Source: Leclercia adecarboxylata
GTDB lineage: Bacteria > Pseudomonadota > Gammaproteobacteria > Enterobacterales > Enterobacteriaceae
Reading direction: 5' to 3'
DNA: 64,000 nucleotides
Assembly: GCF_006171285.1 (NCBI RefSeq)
Contig: NZ_CP040889.1
Coordinates: 1,426,001 to 1,490,000, forward strand
Shown: one piece after another, positions 44,051-54,156 of the stretch
Layout of the letters: each line of letters begins with the position of its first letter
How positions within the stretch are numbered: position 1 is the stretch's first letter
Made by a program: the position numbers and the translations under genes
The notes under the pieces: model-generated
The model's input: only the letters and a program-made list of their open reading frames with translations
The model's database searches: none
Told to the model about the DNA's origin: nothing

Positions 44051-45421
44051 ATGTTTACCGAAATCATGCGGTATATCCTCGATCTTGGGCCGACGGTCAT
44101 GCTGCCCATCGTCATCATCATCTTCTCGAAGCTGCTGGGGATGAAGCTGGGCGACTGCTTTAAATCCGGCCTGCATATCGGGATTGGCTTTGTCGGGATC
44201 GGGCTGGTTATCGGCCTGATGCTCGACTCCATCGGCCCGGCGGCCAAAGCGATGGCCGAGCAGTTCCAGATCAATCTTCACGTGGTGGACGTCGGCTGGC
44301 CGGGCTCATCCCCCATGACCTGGGCCTCGCAGATTGCGCTGGTGGCGATCCCGGTGGCGATTGGCGTTAACGTGCTGATGCTGGTCACCCGCATGACCCG
44401 CGTGGTGAACGTCGATATCTGGAACATCTGGCACATGACCTTTACCGGGGCGATGCTGCACCTGGCGACCGGCTCTTACTGGCTCGGCATTCTCGGCGTG
44501 GTGGTTCACGCGGCCTTTGTCTACAAGCTGGGCGACTGGTTTGCGAAGGACACGCGGGACTTCTTTGGTCTCGACGGGATCGCCATTCCGCACGGGTCAT
44601 CCGCTTACCTTGGCCCCATCGCGGTGCTGGTCGACACTCTTATCGAGAAGATCCCGGGGCTCAGGAACATTCACTTCAGCGCCGACGATGTGCAAAAACG
44701 CTTTGGCCCGTTTGGTGAGCCGGTCACCGTCGGGTTCGTGATGGGGCTGGTCATCGGCCTGCTGGCGGGATACGACGCGAAAAACGTCCTGCAGCTGGCG
44801 GTGAAAACCGCCGCCGTGATGCTGCTGATGCCGCGCGTCATCAAGCCCATCATGGATGGTCTAACGCCGATTGCCAAACATGCCCGTAAACGTCTGCAGG
44901 CGAAGTTTGGCGGCCAGGAGTTCCTGATCGGCCTCGATCCGGCGCTGCTGCTGGGGCACACCTCGGTGGTCTCCGCCAGCCTGATCTTTATCCCGCTCAC
45001 CATCCTGATTGCGGTGCTGGTGCCGGGTAACCAGGTCCTGCCGTTTGGCGACCTCGCGACCATCGGCTTCTTCGTCGCCATGGCCGTGGCGGTGCATCAG
45101 GGCAACCTGTTCCGCACCCTGATCTCAGGCGTCATCATCATGGGCATCACCCTGTGGATCGCCACCCAGACCATCGGCCTGCACACGCAGCTTGCGGAGA
45201 ATGCCGGGGCACTGAAAGCGGGCGGGATGGTGGCCTCCATGGACCAGGGTGGCTCGCCCGTCACCTGGCTGCTGATCCAGCTCTTCACCTGGCAAAACGT
45301 CGTGGGATTCGTGGTGATTGGCGCCATCTACGCCAGCGGCGTGCTGCTCACCTGGCGTCGCGCCCGGGCCTTTACGGCGGCCGAAAAAGCACGGGCGCTA
45401 CAAAGCCAGACGGCTTCTTAA
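44051..45421 (+). CDS. gatC: Galactitol PTS permease IIC
   Basis: Membrane channel importing galactitol as galactitol 1-phosphate. 456 aa (E. coli 451) with about ten hydrophobic segments; GLDGIAIPHGSSAYLGP near 172 and the loop GLDPALLLGHTSVVSAS near 295 are typical of the galactitol IIC family. The C-terminus is basic and cytoplasmic. An intrinsic terminator follows at once, before gatD. Confidence 0.95.
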   Translation: MFTEIMRYILDLGPTVMLPIVIIIFSKLLGMKLGDCFKSGLHIGIGFVGIGLVIGLMLDSIGPAAKAMAEQFQINLHVVDVGWPGSSPMTWASQIALVAIPVAIGVNVLMLVTRMTRVVNVDIWNIWHMTFTGAMLHLATGSYWLGILGVVVHAAFVYKLGDWFAKDTRDFFGLDGIAIPHGSSAYLGPIAVLVDTLIEKIPGLRNIHFSADDVQKRFGPFGEPVTVGFVMGLVIGLLAGYDAKNVLQLAVKTAAVMLLMPRVIKPIMDGLTPIAKHARKRLQAKFGGQEFLIGLDPALLLGHTSVVSASLIFIPLTILIAVLVPGNQVLPFGDLATIGFFVAMAVAVHQGNLFRTLISGVIIMGITLWIATQTIGLHTQLAENAGALKAGGMVASMDQGGSPVTWLLIQLFTWQNVVGFVVIGAIYASGVLLTWRRARAFTAAEKARALQSQTAS

Positions 45422-45426
45422 TATCC

Positions 45427-45451
45427 GGGGAGCGCTGCTCCCCTCTTTTTT
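45427..45451 (+). terminator. Intra-operon terminator between gatC and gatD
   Basis: GGGGAGC-GCT-GCTCCCC followed by TCTTTTTT, six bases after gatC and 13 before gatD. Partial termination here would lower gatD relative to gatYZABC. Confidence 0.75.
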
Positions 45452-45463
45452 CTGGAGTGAATC

Positions 45464-46507
45464 ATGAAATCAGTGGTAATTCATGCTGAGGGACTCGTGC
45501 GCGTAGAAGAGCGCCCTGTCCCGCACATTCAGGCTGAGGATGACGTGCTGGTGCGGGTCGTCTGCTCGGGGCTTTGCGGGTCGGACATCCCGCGTATTTT
45601 CGCCAAAGGGGCGCATTACTACCCCATCACCCTGGGCCATGAATTTAGCGGCTATGTCGACGCCTGCGGTGCTGGCGTTAAGGATTTGCAGGCTGGCGAT
45701 GCGGTGGCCTGCGTGCCGCTGCTGCCCTGCTTTACCTGCCCAGAGTGTGAAAAAGGCTTCTTCTCGCTCTGTAAGCAGTATCAGTTTGTCGGCTCCCGCA
45801 GCGAAGGGGGCAACGCGGAGTACATCGTGGTGAAGCGCGCCAACCTGTTCCGCCTGCCCGCAGAGATGACCATAGAGGACGGGGCGTTTATCGAGCCCAT
45901 CACCGTGGGGCTGCATGCGTTCCATCTTGCCCAGGGCTGCGAAGGTAAAAACGTTATCATCGTCGGGGCGGGCACCATTGGCCTGCTGGCCATGCAGTGC
46001 GCCATGGCGCTGGGTGCGGCAAGCGTCACCGCCATTGATATCAATGATGACAAGCTGGCGCTGGCGACAGCCCTGGGGGCGACGCAGGTCTTCAACAGCA
46101 AAACCCTGAGCGCGGAGGAGATGCTGGCAGCCCTTCACGACACCCGTTTCGATCAGCTGGTGCTGGAGACGGCCGGTACGCCGCAAACCGTCGCCCTTGC
46201 TATCGACATCGCCGGGCCCCGCGCCCAGGTAGCGCTGGTGGGCACCCTGCATCACGACCTGACGCTCTCCTCCGCAACCTTCGGCAGGATCCTGCGTAAA
46301 GAGCTGACCCTGCTGGGCAGCTGGATGAACTACTCCGCGCCCTGGCCGGGTGAAGAGTGGGAAACCGCAGCCCGTCTTCTCAAAGAGAAAAAATTGCAGC
46401 TCGCGCCCCTGATCGCCCATACCGGCAACAGCGAAAGTTTTGCCAGCGCTATTCAGGCACTGAATGGATCCCCGATGCAAGGCAAAATCCTGCTGCGACT
46501 GGACTGA
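45464..46507 (+). CDS. gatD: Galactitol-1-phosphate 5-dehydrogenase GatD
   Basis: Zinc-dependent medium-chain dehydrogenase oxidising galactitol 1-phosphate to tagatose 6-phosphate. 347 aa. Catalytic zinc ligands are Cys in CSGLCGSDIPR and His in LGHEFSGYV near 60; the structural zinc loop is CFTCPECEKGFFSLC near 90-104. The NAD site is IIVGAGTIGLLA near 165. TGGAGTGAATC precedes the ATG. Last gene of the operon. Confidence 0.95.
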   Translation: MKSVVIHAEGLVRVEERPVPHIQAEDDVLVRVVCSGLCGSDIPRIFAKGAHYYPITLGHEFSGYVDACGAGVKDLQAGDAVACVPLLPCFTCPECEKGFFSLCKQYQFVGSRSEGGNAEYIVVKRANLFRLPAEMTIEDGAFIEPITVGLHAFHLAQGCEGKNVIIVGAGTIGLLAMQCAMALGAASVTAIDINDDKLALATALGATQVFNSKTLSAEEMLAALHDTRFDQLVLETAGTPQTVALAIDIAGPRAQVALVGTLHHDLTLSSATFGRILRKELTLLGSWMNYSAPWPGEEWETAARLLKEKKLQLAPLIAHTGNSESFASAIQALNGSPMQGKILLRLD

Positions 46508-46513
46508 ACCCAC

Positions 46514-46537
46514 GAGCCAGCAACCGGAGCTGGCTCA
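46514..46537 (+). terminator. Hairpin after gatD
   Basis: GAGCCAGC and GCTGGCTC pair around AACCGGA; only a weak T-rich tail follows, so termination may be incomplete. Confidence 0.55.
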
Positions 46538-46543
46538 CATTTA

Positions 46544-46580
46544 CTTTCGAACGCTAGCGTTCACCTTTCGCATCCCTTCG
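46544..46580 (+). promoter_or_regulatory. gatR upstream CTTTCG boxes and palindrome
   Basis: CTTTCG at 46544-46549 and 46565-46570, CCTTCG at 46575-46580, and a perfect 14-base palindrome GAACGCTAGCGTTC at 46549-46562. The shared hexamer with the gatY promoter suggests that GatR controls its own gene. Confidence 0.55.
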
Positions 46581-46617
46581 ATTAAACTGGAGCGAGTTAA
46601 TTATCAGGCAAAACAAA

Positions 46618-47391
46618 ATGAACTCATTTGAGCGAAGGAACAAAATCGTCGATCTGGTGAATGCCAACGGCAGCGTATTGGTGCTCGACCTTTCGAATTC
46701 TTTTGGCATCTCCGAGGTGACCATCCGCGCCGATCTGCGTCTGCTGGAAGAGAAAGGTCTGGTGACCCGTTTTCACGGCGGAGCCGCCAGGCCGGGCAGC
46801 AATCTGGCCGAGAACGAAAGCCAGGAGGTGCTGCTGGAAGATCGCTACAGCCTCGCCAGCGACCCGAAAAAACGTATCGCCCTTGCCGCCGTGGCAATGA
46901 TTGAAGAGGGGATGACGGTGATTTTAGACAGCGGCAGCACCACCATGCTGATCGCTGAAGCGCTGGCGAAGAAGGCCAATATCACGGTGATCACCAACAG
47001 CCTGCCCGCCGCCTTTGCGCTCTCCGACAATAAAGACATCACCCTGGTGGTGTGCGGCGGCACGGTGCGCCACAAGACTCACTCCATGCACGGCACCATC
47101 GCCGAACGCTCGCTGGCGGGCATCAGCGCCGACCTGATGTTTGTTGGCGCCGACGGGATCGACACCACTAACGGTATCACCACCTTCAACGAAGGCTATT
47201 CGATCAGCAGCGTAATGGCGGCAGCCGCGCATAAGGTAGTTGCGGTGCTGGACGCGAGCAAATTCAACCGTCGCGGGTTTAACCAGGTGCTGCCGATGGA
47301 GAAGATTGACTGCGTGATTACCGACGAAGGGATCGGTGAGAAAGAGCTGAAGAACCTGAAACAAACGTCAGTTGAGCTCATTGTGGTTTAA
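46618..47391 (+). CDS. gatR: Galactitol operon repressor GatR
   Basis: DeoR-family repressor, 257 aa and intact, unlike the IS-disrupted gene of E. coli K-12. Helix-turn-helix at about 5-56 (RRNKIVDLVNANGSVLVLDL, then FGISEVTIRADLRLLEEKG) followed by FHGGAARPG; the sugar-phosphate sensor domain has ILDSGSTTMLIAEAL near 102 and FVGADGIDTTNGITTFN near 178. Same strand as the operon, with its own upstream boxes. Confidence 0.93.
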   Translation: MNSFERRNKIVDLVNANGSVLVLDLSNSFGISEVTIRADLRLLEEKGLVTRFHGGAARPGSNLAENESQEVLLEDRYSLASDPKKRIALAAVAMIEEGMTVILDSGSTTMLIAEALAKKANITVITNSLPAAFALSDNKDITLVVCGGTVRHKTHSMHGTIAERSLAGISADLMFVGADGIDTTNGITTFNEGYSISSVMAAAAHKVVAVLDASKFNRRGFNQVLPMEKIDCVITDEGIGEKELKNLKQTSVELIVV

Positions 47392-47407
47392 CTGCGCGCG
47401 GTGAAAA

Positions 47408-47479
47408 TGCCCGATGGCGCTTCGCTTATCGGGCCTACGATTATTCTGTAGGCCGGGTAAGCGCAGCGCCACCCGGCAA
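47408..47479. repeat. REP pair between gatR and rsmI
   Basis: TGCCCGATGGCGCTTCGCTT and GCGCAGCGCCACCCGGCA face each other around CCTACGATTATTCTGTAGG, filling the gap of the convergent genes. Confidence 0.85.
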
Positions 47480-47485
47480 AGCCAC

Positions 47486-48349
47486 TTACTCCCCCTGCTG
47501 CTCCAGGGCGTACTTATACAGCGCATTCTTTTTCACGCCGTGGATCTCCGCCGCCAGCGCCGCCGCTTTCTTCAGCGGCAGTTCGGCCTGCAGCAGCGCG
47601 AGGGTGCGCAGGGCATCGGCAGGCAGGGCGTCCTCTTCGGCTTTGTGCCCTTCGACAATCAGCACCATCTCGCCCTTGCGGCGGTTTTCGTCCTCTTTCA
47701 CCCACGCCAGCAGCTCGCCCACCGGCAGGCCGTGGATGGTCTCCCAGGTTTTGGTCAGCTCGCGGGCCAGGACCACGTAACGCGCTTCCCCCCAGACGGC
47801 GACCATGTCTTCCAGGCTCTCCAGCAGACGGTGGGTGGATTCGTAGAAGATCAGCGTGCGCGGCTCGGCTTCCAGCGCCTTGAGCACGTCGCGACGGCCC
47901 TTGGATTTAGCGGGCAGGAAGCCTTCGTAGCAGAAGCGATCCGACGGCAGGCCCGCCGCGCTCAGGGCGGCAATGGCGGCGCACGGCCCCGGCAACGGCA
48001 CCACACGGATGCCCGCCTCGCGGCAGGTGCGCACCAGGTGATAGCCCGGGTCGTTAATCAGCGGCGTTCCGGCATCGGACACCAGGGCGATGCTCTGCCC
48101 CTCTTTCAGCTTCGCCACCAGCATGGCCGCTTTTTGCTGCTCGTTATGATCGTGCAGAGCAAACATTCGGGCGTTGATGGCGAAATGTTGCAGCAGCAGG
48201 CCAGTATGGCGGGTATCTTCAGCCGCAATAAGATCAACGCTTTGCAAGACGGTGAGGGCACGTTGGGTAATATCAGATAAATTCCCGATAGGAGTAGGTA
48301 CAATATAAAGCTGACCCTGAGAATTATCTGCCGTTTCGTGTTGTTTCAT
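47486..48349 (-). CDS. rsmI: 16S rRNA 2'-O-ribose C1402 methyltransferase RsmI
   Basis: Tetrapyrrole-methylase-fold enzyme that methylates the ribose of C1402 in 16S rRNA; with RsmH it forms m4Cm1402. 287 aa. Motifs include [19 protein letters not shown] at 14-32, [19 protein letters not shown] near 95 and [20 protein letters not shown] near 124. Divergent from lpoA with 62 bases between starts. Confidence 0.96.
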   Translation of the reverse strand: MKQHETADNSQGQLYIVPTPIGNLSDITQRALTVLQSVDLIAAEDTRHTGLLLQHFAINARMFALHDHNEQQKAAMLVAKLKEGQSIALVSDAGTPLINDPGYHLVRTCREAGIRVVPLPGPCAAIAALSAAGLPSDRFCYEGFLPAKSKGRRDVLKALEAEPRTLIFYESTHRLLESLEDMVAVWGEARYVVLARELTKTWETIHGLPVGELLAWVKEDENRRKGEMVLIVEGHKAEEDALPADALRTLALLQAELPLKKAAALAAEIHGVKKNALYKYALEQQGE

Positions 48350-48411
48350 TGTTTCATCCGTATTGCCGATTTAATATTGAGCATTGCGTAAAAAATATCA
48401 CTGGATACAGT

Positions 48412-50514
48412 ATGGTACCCTTAACGTTTCTTCATAATAAAGTCGCGCGCAGCCTTCCGCTGGTGCTGGCAGCCCTGCTCTTTGCAGGCTGTGGCACACA
48501 GGCGCCCGATCAAAGTGCTGCCCATATGGAGGGTACAGCGCAGGCTGACTCCGGCTTCTATCTGCACCAGATGGAGCAGAGCTCGAATGATACCCGGATC
48601 AACTGGCAATTACTCGCCATTCGTGCACTGCTGAAAGAAGGTAAAACCCAGCACGCCGCCGATCTGTTTAACCAGCTGCCGCAGGATTTGAACGATACCC
48701 AGCGCCGCGAGCAGTCGCTGCTGGCCGCCGAGCTGAAAATTGCCCAGAACGACGTTGCCGGCGCGAAAAAGATCCTCGGCAGTATCGACATCGGTACGCT
48801 GGATAAAAACCAGCAGGCGCGTTTCTGGCAGGCCGGTATCGCCGCGGAACAGGGGCGCCCTTCCCTGACGCTGCTGCGGGCGCTGATTGCCCAGGAGCCG
48901 CTGCTCTCCGCTGCGGAAAAACAGAAAAATATCGACGCCACCTGGCAGACGCTCTCCGCGATGAATCCGGATCAGGCCAATGCGCTGGTGATCAACGCTG
49001 ACGAAAATGTCCTTCAGGGCTGGCTGGATCTGCAGCGCGTCTGGTTCGATAACCGCAACGATCCGAACATGCTGAAAGCCGGGATCAAAGACTGGCAGAC
49101 CCGCTACCCGAACAATCCGGGTGCCACCATGCTGCCCACGCAGCTGGTTAACGTGCAGAACTTCAAGCCTGCCTCCACCAGCAAAATCGCCCTGCTGCTG
49201 CCGTTAGGTGGCCAGGCCGCCGTCTTTGGCCGCACTATCCAGCAAGGTTTTGAAGCGGCGAGAAACGGCACCGCCGCCGTCGCAGGCAGCGCGGTTCCCG
49301 CCCAGGTCGCCCAGGCGGCTAACGCCGGAGATGTGGTGAGCCCGTCCGCCGCCGAAACTACCGATCTGACCACCACCCAGCCTGTCGCTGCGCCGGAAGG
49401 CACAATGCAGAACCCGGTTCAGGCACCTGCCACTCCGCAGCCTGTCGCCGCGCCGGAAAGCAGCGTGCAGGAGCCGGTACAGACTCCGGCGACGACAGAC
49501 ACAACGCAGCCCGTCGCCCAGCCGCAGGCCGCGGCTAATCCGTCTGCCGAGATAAAAGTGTATGACACCAGCACCCAGCCGCTCGATCAGGTGCTGAATC
49601 AGGTGCAGCAGGATGGCGCCAGCATCGTGGTCGGCCCGCTGCTGAAAAATAATGTGGAAGAGCTGGTGAGAAGTAACACCCCGTTGAACGTGCTGGCGCT
49701 GAACCAGCCGGAGCAGGTGCAGAATCGCCCGAACGTCTGCTACTTCGCCCTGTCACCGGAAGACGAAGCTCGCGATGCGGCGCGCCATATCCATGAGCAG
49801 GGTAAGCAGGCTCCCCTGCTGCTGACCCCGCGTAGCCAACTGGGCGATCGCGTTGCTACCGCCTTTGCCCAGGAGTGGCAACAGCTGGGCGGCGGCATCG
49901 TTCTGCAGCAGAAATTTGGCTCAACCTCAGAACTTCGCGCGGGCGTTAACGGCGGAGCAGGTATTGCCCTCAGCGGCAGCCCGGTTACGGCCAGCCTGCC
50001 ACAGCAGCAGGGCGTGACCATCGGCGGCCTGACCATTCCGGCACCGCCAACGGATGCGCAGATTAGCGGCGGCGGAAACGTGGATGCGGCCTACATCGTC
50101 GCCACCCCGGAAGAGATCGCCTTTATCAAGCCGATGATCGCCATGCGTAACGGAAGCCAGGCGGGCGTGTCGCTGTATGCCAGCTCCCGCAGCGCACAGG
50201 GCACCGCCGGTCCGGACTTCCGTCTCGAAATGGAAGGGCTGCAGTACAGCGAAATCCCGATGCTCGCCGGGGCGAATCCTGAGCTGATGCAGCAGGCGCT
50301 CAGCAGCGTGCGTAACGACTACTCCCTGGCGCGCCTGTATGCCATGGGCGTGGATGCCTGGGCGCTGGCGAACCATTTCACCCAGATGCGCCAGGTGCCG
50401 GGCTTTACCCTTAACGGCAACACCGGCGATCTCACCGCCACCCAGGACTGCGTGATTAACAGGAAGTTATCATGGCTCAAATACCAGCAGGGACAGATCG
50501 TTCCGGCCAGTTAA
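48412..50514 (+). CDS. lpoA: Penicillin-binding protein activator lipoprotein LpoA
   Basis: Outer-membrane lipoprotein that reaches through the periplasm and activates PBP1A. From the ATG at 48412 the protein is 700 aa (E. coli 678). The signal peptide ends in the lipobox LFAGC with lipidated Cys27. The N-terminal TPR-like domain spans roughly 40-260, the C-terminal periplasmic-binding fold 265-700. Between them and within the second domain lies an unusually long Pro/Ala/Gln-rich segment (about 300-395) with repeated QPVAAPE and PVQxPAT units. Overlaps yraN by 43 bases. Confidence 0.95.
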   Translation: MVPLTFLHNKVARSLPLVLAALLFAGCGTQAPDQSAAHMEGTAQADSGFYLHQMEQSSNDTRINWQLLAIRALLKEGKTQHAADLFNQLPQDLNDTQRREQSLLAAELKIAQNDVAGAKKILGSIDIGTLDKNQQARFWQAGIAAEQGRPSLTLLRALIAQEPLLSAAEKQKNIDATWQTLSAMNPDQANALVINADENVLQGWLDLQRVWFDNRNDPNMLKAGIKDWQTRYPNNPGATMLPTQLVNVQNFKPASTSKIALLLPLGGQAAVFGRTIQQGFEAARNGTAAVAGSAVPAQVAQAANAGDVVSPSAAETTDLTTTQPVAAPEGTMQNPVQAPATPQPVAAPESSVQEPVQTPATTDTTQPVAQPQAAANPSAEIKVYDTSTQPLDQVLNQVQQDGASIVVGPLLKNNVEELVRSNTPLNVLALNQPEQVQNRPNVCYFALSPEDEARDAARHIHEQGKQAPLLLTPRSQLGDRVATAFAQEWQQLGGGIVLQQKFGSTSELRAGVNGGAGIALSGSPVTASLPQQQGVTIGGLTIPAPPTDAQISGGGNVDAAYIVATPEEIAFIKPMIAMRNGSQAGVSLYASSRSAQGTAGPDFRLEMEGLQYSEIPMLAGANPELMQQALSSVRNDYSLARLYAMGVDAWALANHFTQMRQVPGFTLNGNTGDLTATQDCVINRKLSWLKYQQGQIVPAS

Positions 50515-50867
50515 CCCGCAAACAGACCGGCGACGCGCGCGAATTACAGGCGCGTCGCTGGCTTGAGAGCAAAGGACTGCGCTTTATCGCCGCCAACGTC
50601 CGCGGACGCGGCGGCGAAATTGACCTTATCATGCAGGATGGCCCGGCTATCGTCTTCATTGAGGTGCGTTACCGCCAGTCATCCCGTTACGGCGGTGCCG
50701 CCGCCAGCGTGACCCGGGCCAAGCAACATAAATTATTACACACCGCCCAGTTGTGGCTTGCCCGGCATAATGGCAGCTTTGACACTGTGGATTGCCGGTT
50801 CGATGTGGTAGCCTTCACCGGAAACGCCATCGAATGGTTCAAAAACGCCTTCGGCGCAGACGCGTAA
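50472..50867 (+). CDS. yraN: UPF0102 nuclease-like protein YraN
   Basis: A 131-aa protein of the UPF0102 family with a restriction-endonuclease-like fold; role unknown, possibly Holliday-junction related by fold. The motif [22 protein letters not shown] (residues about 48-69) carries the E-D...E-x-R/K active-site pattern. It starts inside the lpoA 3' end in another frame, so it is translated from the lpoA message. Same length as in E. coli. Confidence 0.92.
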   Translation: MAQIPAGTDRSGQLTRKQTGDARELQARRWLESKGLRFIAANVRGRGGEIDLIMQDGPAIVFIEVRYRQSSRYGGAAASVTRAKQHKLLHTAQLWLARHNGSFDTVDCRFDVVAFTGNAIEWFKNAFGADA

Positions 50868-50888
50868 ATCAGATCGTTAAGGGATACC

Positions 50889-51479
50889 GTGCTCGAAAGA
50901 ATTAAGGTTTGCTTCACGGAAAGCATTCAGACTCAGATTGCAGCAGCAGAAGCGCTGCCGGACGCCATCTCCCGCGCGGCGATGACCCTGGTTCAGTCCC
51001 TGCTTAACGGCAACAAAATCCTCTGTTGTGGCAACGGCACCTCAGCCGCCAACGCACAGCATTTTGCTGCCAGTATGATCAATCGTTTTGAGACAGAGCG
51101 TCCAAGTTTACCTGCCATTGCACTCAACACCGATAACGTGGTCTTAACGGCGATTGCCAACGATCGTCTTCATGATGAGATCTACGCCAAACAGGTGCGC
51201 GCGTTAGGGCATGCCGGTGATGTATTGCTGGCGATCTCCACGCGCGGCAACAGCCGCGACATCGTCAAAGCCGTTGAAGCGGCGGTGACACGCGATATGA
51301 CCATCGTGGCGCTGACCGGCTACGATGGCGGCGAACTGGCGGGGCTGTTGGGTCCGCATGATGTTGAGATCCGTATTCCTTCACACCGCAGCGCGCGCAT
51401 TCAGGAGATGCACATGCTGACGGTGAACTGTTTATGCGATCTGATCGATAACACGCTTTTCCCTCACCAGGATGATTAA
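50889..51479 (+). CDS. diaA: DnaA initiator-associating protein DiaA
   Basis: Tetrameric SIS-domain protein that binds DnaA domain I and promotes its timely loading at oriC. 196 aa from GTG 50889 ([12 protein letters not shown]), with TAAGG before it. The SIS core includes [20 protein letters not shown] near 41-60 and [20 protein letters not shown] near 110. Twenty-one bases after yraN and nine before dolP; part of the lpoA-yraN-diaA-dolP run. Confidence 0.96.
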   Translation: MLERIKVCFTESIQTQIAAAEALPDAISRAAMTLVQSLLNGNKILCCGNGTSAANAQHFAASMINRFETERPSLPAIALNTDNVVLTAIANDRLHDEIYAKQVRALGHAGDVLLAISTRGNSRDIVKAVEAAVTRDMTIVALTGYDGGELAGLLGPHDVEIRIPSHRSARIQEMHMLTVNCLCDLIDNTLFPHQDD

Positions 51480-51488
51480 GGAGTATAC

Positions 51489-52064
51489 ATGAAGGCACTT
51501 TCGCCCCTCGCAGTCCTTATTTCTGCGCTGCTGCTTCAGGGATGTGTCGCTGCAGCGGTAGTGGGTACCGCCGCTGTGAGCACCAAGGCCGCGACTGACC
51601 CGCGTACCGTGGGCACACAGGTGGATGACAGCACCCTGGAACTGCGCGTGAACAGCGCATTGTCCAAAGACCAACAGATTAAGAAAGAAGCGCGCATTAA
51701 CGTCACGGCTTATCAGGGCAAAGTTCTGCTGGCCGGACAGGCACCGAACACTGAACTGGCCTCCCGCGCGAAGCAGATCGCGATGGGCGTAGACGGCGCG
51801 ACCGAAGTGTTTAACGAAGTGCGTCAGGGCCAGCCGATTGGCCTGGGCGAGGCCTCAAACGACACCTGGATCACCACCAAAGTGCGCTCCCAGCTGCTGG
51901 GCAGCGATCAGGTGAAATCCTCTAACGTGAAGGTGACTACCGAGAACGGCGAAGTGTTCCTGCTCGGCCTGGTGACCGATCGCGAAGGCAAAGCGGCGGC
52001 GGATATCGCCAGCCGGGTGAGCGGCGTGAAACACGTCACCACCGCCTTTACCTACATCAAGTAA
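51489..52064 (+). CDS. dolP: Outer-membrane lipoprotein DolP (YraP)
   Basis: Dual-BON-domain lipoprotein that localises to the division site and supports outer-membrane integrity and BAM function. 191 aa; lipobox LLQGC with lipidated Cys19. BON1 is at about 45-112 and BON2 at about 122-190, each with the alternating pattern seen in VNSALSKDQQIKKEARINV and VRSQLLGSDQVKSSNVKV. AAGGAG precedes the ATG. In E. coli it is a sigma-E gene; I did not identify that promoter here. Confidence 0.96.
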   Translation: MKALSPLAVLISALLLQGCVAAAVVGTAAVSTKAATDPRTVGTQVDDSTLELRVNSALSKDQQIKKEARINVTAYQGKVLLAGQAPNTELASRAKQIAMGVDGATEVFNEVRQGQPIGLGEASNDTWITTKVRSQLLGSDQVKSSNVKVTTENGEVFLLGLVTDREGKAAADIASRVSGVKHVTTAFTYIK

Positions 52065-52072
52065 GCTCCCCC

Positions 52073-52096
52073 GCCCCCTGCCATCGGCAGGGGGCT
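52073..52096. terminator. Bidirectional hairpin between dolP and yraR
   Basis: GCCCCCTGCC-ATC-GGCAGGGGGC, between the convergent stops, with TGTTAT on the dolP side. Confidence 0.75.
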
Positions 52097-52097
52097 G

Positions 52098-52742
52098 TTA
52101 TCCCTCTCCCTTTGCCCTCTCCCTGATCTTCGCTGAGGGAATAATGTTAACCCCAGCCGGTGACGCGCTGAGCGCCTCCTGCAGCATCACCTCCGCCACA
52201 TCCCGCGCTTCGACAGACTTCCAGTTACCAGGCAAAAAGCTAAACAGCGGCGCAAACAGCGACTCGCTGAAGCGATGCTTTTCCCGCTCGCCAAGCAGCA
52301 TTGACGGGCGCACGATGGTCAGCCGCTCCCACTTCTGGGCGATCAGCGCCTCTTCCATTTTGCCTTTTACCTTGTTGTAGAAGAACGGCGAGTGCGCGTT
52401 GGCACCCATGGCGCTCACCACCAGCAGATGCTTCGCCCCGAGCCGTTTCCCGGTCAGCGCCGTGTCCACCACCAGGGTGTAATCGGCATGAATAAAGGCC
52501 TCTTTGCTGCCCGCCTCACGCCGGGTGGTGCCCAGACAGCAAAAGACGGTATCGACCGGATCCTGGACCTGCGCCAGGGCATCGGTCAGCTGTGGATCGT
52601 GAGGATTAAACACCCCTTCGATATCCCCAAGCGGACGACGCGTCGGGGCGGCGATATAGTTAATTTTCCGCTCCTGGATGAGCATACGCAGCAGGTGTCC
52701 GCCCACCAGGCCGGTCGCGCCGGTAATTAAAACCTGACTCAT
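52098..52742 (-). CDS. yraR: NAD(P)-binding Rossmann protein YraR
   Basis: Short-chain/atypical oxidoreductase-like protein of 214 aa from the ATG at 52742 ([20 protein letters not shown]), preceded by AGGAG; the longer open frame is not supported. The nucleotide site GATGLVGG is at residues 8-15; [17 protein letters not shown] and [14 protein letters not shown] mark the NAD-dependent epimerase-like fold. Substrate unknown. yraQ, its neighbour in E. coli, is absent. Confidence 0.92.
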   Translation of the reverse strand: MSQVLITGATGLVGGHLLRMLIQERKINYIAAPTRRPLGDIEGVFNPHDPQLTDALAQVQDPVDTVFCCLGTTRREAGSKEAFIHADYTLVVDTALTGKRLGAKHLLVVSAMGANAHSPFFYNKVKGKMEEALIAQKWERLTIVRPSMLLGEREKHRFSESLFAPLFSFLPGNWKSVEARDVAEVMLQEALSASPAGVNIIPSAKIRERAKGEG

Positions 52743-52868
52743 TACTCCTCCTTTGCAGATTAGTCCGTATGCGATTTCACGCTGCTCTACCACACTTAGT
52801 GGTCTGAACGTTAAGTATTTACCACAAGCTGAGAAAAAGCTGTCTGAAGCCAAAACAACGGAGGAAGC

Positions 52869-53387
52869 ATGAGCAAGAAAATTGCGGTCTTGATCACCGA
52901 CGAGTTTGAAGATTCAGAATTTACCTCGCCCGCCGAGGCGTTTCGTAAAGCGGGACACGAGGTGATTACAATCGAGAAAGAAGCGGGCAAAACGGTAAAA
53001 GGCCATAAGGGCGAAGCCAGCGTCACCATCGATAAAACCATCGATGAGGTGAGTCCGTCGGACTTTGACGCCCTGCTGCTGCCGGGTGGCCACTCCCCGG
53101 ACTCCCTGCGCGGCGACGATCGTTTCGTTACCTTTACCCGCGATTTTGTCTCCAGCGGGAAACCAGTGTTTGCCATCTGCCACGGCCCACAGTTGCTGAT
53201 CAGCGCTGAGGTTGTGCGCGGGCGTAAGCTCACCGCCGTGAAACCGATCGTTATCGATCTGAAAAACGCCGGGGCCGAATTCTTCGATCAGGAAGTGGTG
53301 GTCGATAAGGATCAACTGGTTACCAGCCGGACGCCGGACGATCTCCCCGCCTTTAACCGCGAGGCATTACGCCTGCTCGGCGCGTAG
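52869..53387 (+). CDS. yhbO: DJ-1/PfpI-family protein YhbO
   Basis: A 172-aa member of the PfpI/DJ-1 superfamily, reported as protein/nucleic acid deglycase 2 and stress-protective in E. coli. The nucleophile is the Cys in [10 protein letters not shown] near 104, after the acid [11 protein letters not shown] loop near 75. GGAGGAAGC precedes the ATG. Its last 21 bases overlap the convergent yhbP. Confidence 0.94.
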   Translation: MSKKIAVLITDEFEDSEFTSPAEAFRKAGHEVITIEKEAGKTVKGHKGEASVTIDKTIDEVSPSDFDALLLPGGHSPDSLRGDDRFVTFTRDFVSSGKPVFAICHGPQLLISAEVVRGRKLTAVKPIVIDLKNAGAEFFDQEVVVDKDQLVTSRTPDDLPAFNREALRLLGA

Positions 53388-53801
53388 CCAGTGAAGTTTT
53401 TTACCAAAGCCCAGCGTGTTGTCAGTGAACTTCAGTTCATCCAGACGGATTTCCCAGACCGGGGCTGACATCGCGGCGGCAACCGGAAAGCGGCGAATGT
53501 AGTGCTTACGCATCGCGTCGCTTTCCTCCCCTTCCAGACGACGGATCTCCCCTTTGAACTGCAGACCGCGGATCAACGCCACTGTTTTGGGCTGGCCGTT
53601 GACCGTGCCTGCGACCTTCGCCTGCTGGCCTGTCATCTGCGCGTGACGGGTTTTATCTTCGCTTAACACGTAAAACGCGACGCGCTGCGGATCGTAATAG
53701 TAAAAGGCGTTGGCGCACCACAGCTCATCGTCATGATGCACACACCAGGTGACCACGTGCTGCTTCGCCAGCCAGCGATTGATGGCAGCCAGAGTTTCCA
53801 T
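53367..53801 (-). CDS. yhbP: UPF0306 FMN-binding split-barrel protein YhbP
   Basis: A 144-aa protein of the pyridoxamine-oxidase-like split-barrel class, function unknown. Recognisable parts are [23 protein letters not shown] near the N-terminus, [16 protein letters not shown] near 45 and the C-terminal [13 protein letters not shown]. Corresponds to E. coli YhbP (147 aa). Tail-to-tail overlap with yhbO. Confidence 0.9.
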   Translation of the reverse strand: METLAAINRWLAKQHVVTWCVHHDDELWCANAFYYYDPQRVAFYVLSEDKTRHAQMTGQQAKVAGTVNGQPKTVALIRGLQFKGEIRRLEGEESDAMRKHYIRRFPVAAAMSAPVWEIRLDELKFTDNTLGFGKKLHWLRAEQA

Positions 53802-53856
53802 TTCGCTTCTCTCTCATGCTAAGGTGCGTTCACCTTAACATACCGAATCTGTCACC

Positions 53857-54156
53857 GTGTGCTGGTTTCTCTATCTGGTTCGAACCGCTGATAATGCGCT
53901 CTATACGGGCATCACAACCGATGTGCCGCGCCGCTTCCTGCAACATCAAACGGGAAAAGGGGCGAAGGCGTTACGTGGCAAAGGGGAGCTGACGCTGGCG
54001 TTTTCCGCGATCGCCGGGGATCGCTCGCTGGCGCTCCGGCTGGAGTACCGCATAAAACAGCTGACGAAGCGCCAGAAAGAGCGCCTCGTCAGCGGAGACG
54101 GGTCGTTTGAGGCGCTACGTGAGAGCCTGCAAACGTCGCTGATTAAAAGCGATTAA
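53857..54156 (+). CDS. yhbQ: GIY-YIG domain protein YhbQ
   Basis: UPF0213 single-domain GIY-YIG nuclease-like protein of 99 aa, starting at GTG 53857 ([20 protein letters not shown]). The GIY-YIG pattern is [20 protein letters not shown], with Arg in [10 protein letters not shown] and Glu in [11 protein letters not shown]. coli YhbQ is reported to have DNA-damage-linked nuclease activity. Its end overlaps the convergent yhbS by 14 bases. Confidence 0.92.
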   Translation: MCWFLYLVRTADNALYTGITTDVPRRFLQHQTGKGAKALRGKGELTLAFSAIAGDRSLALRLEYRIKQLTKRQKERLVSGDGSFEALRESLQTSLIKSD

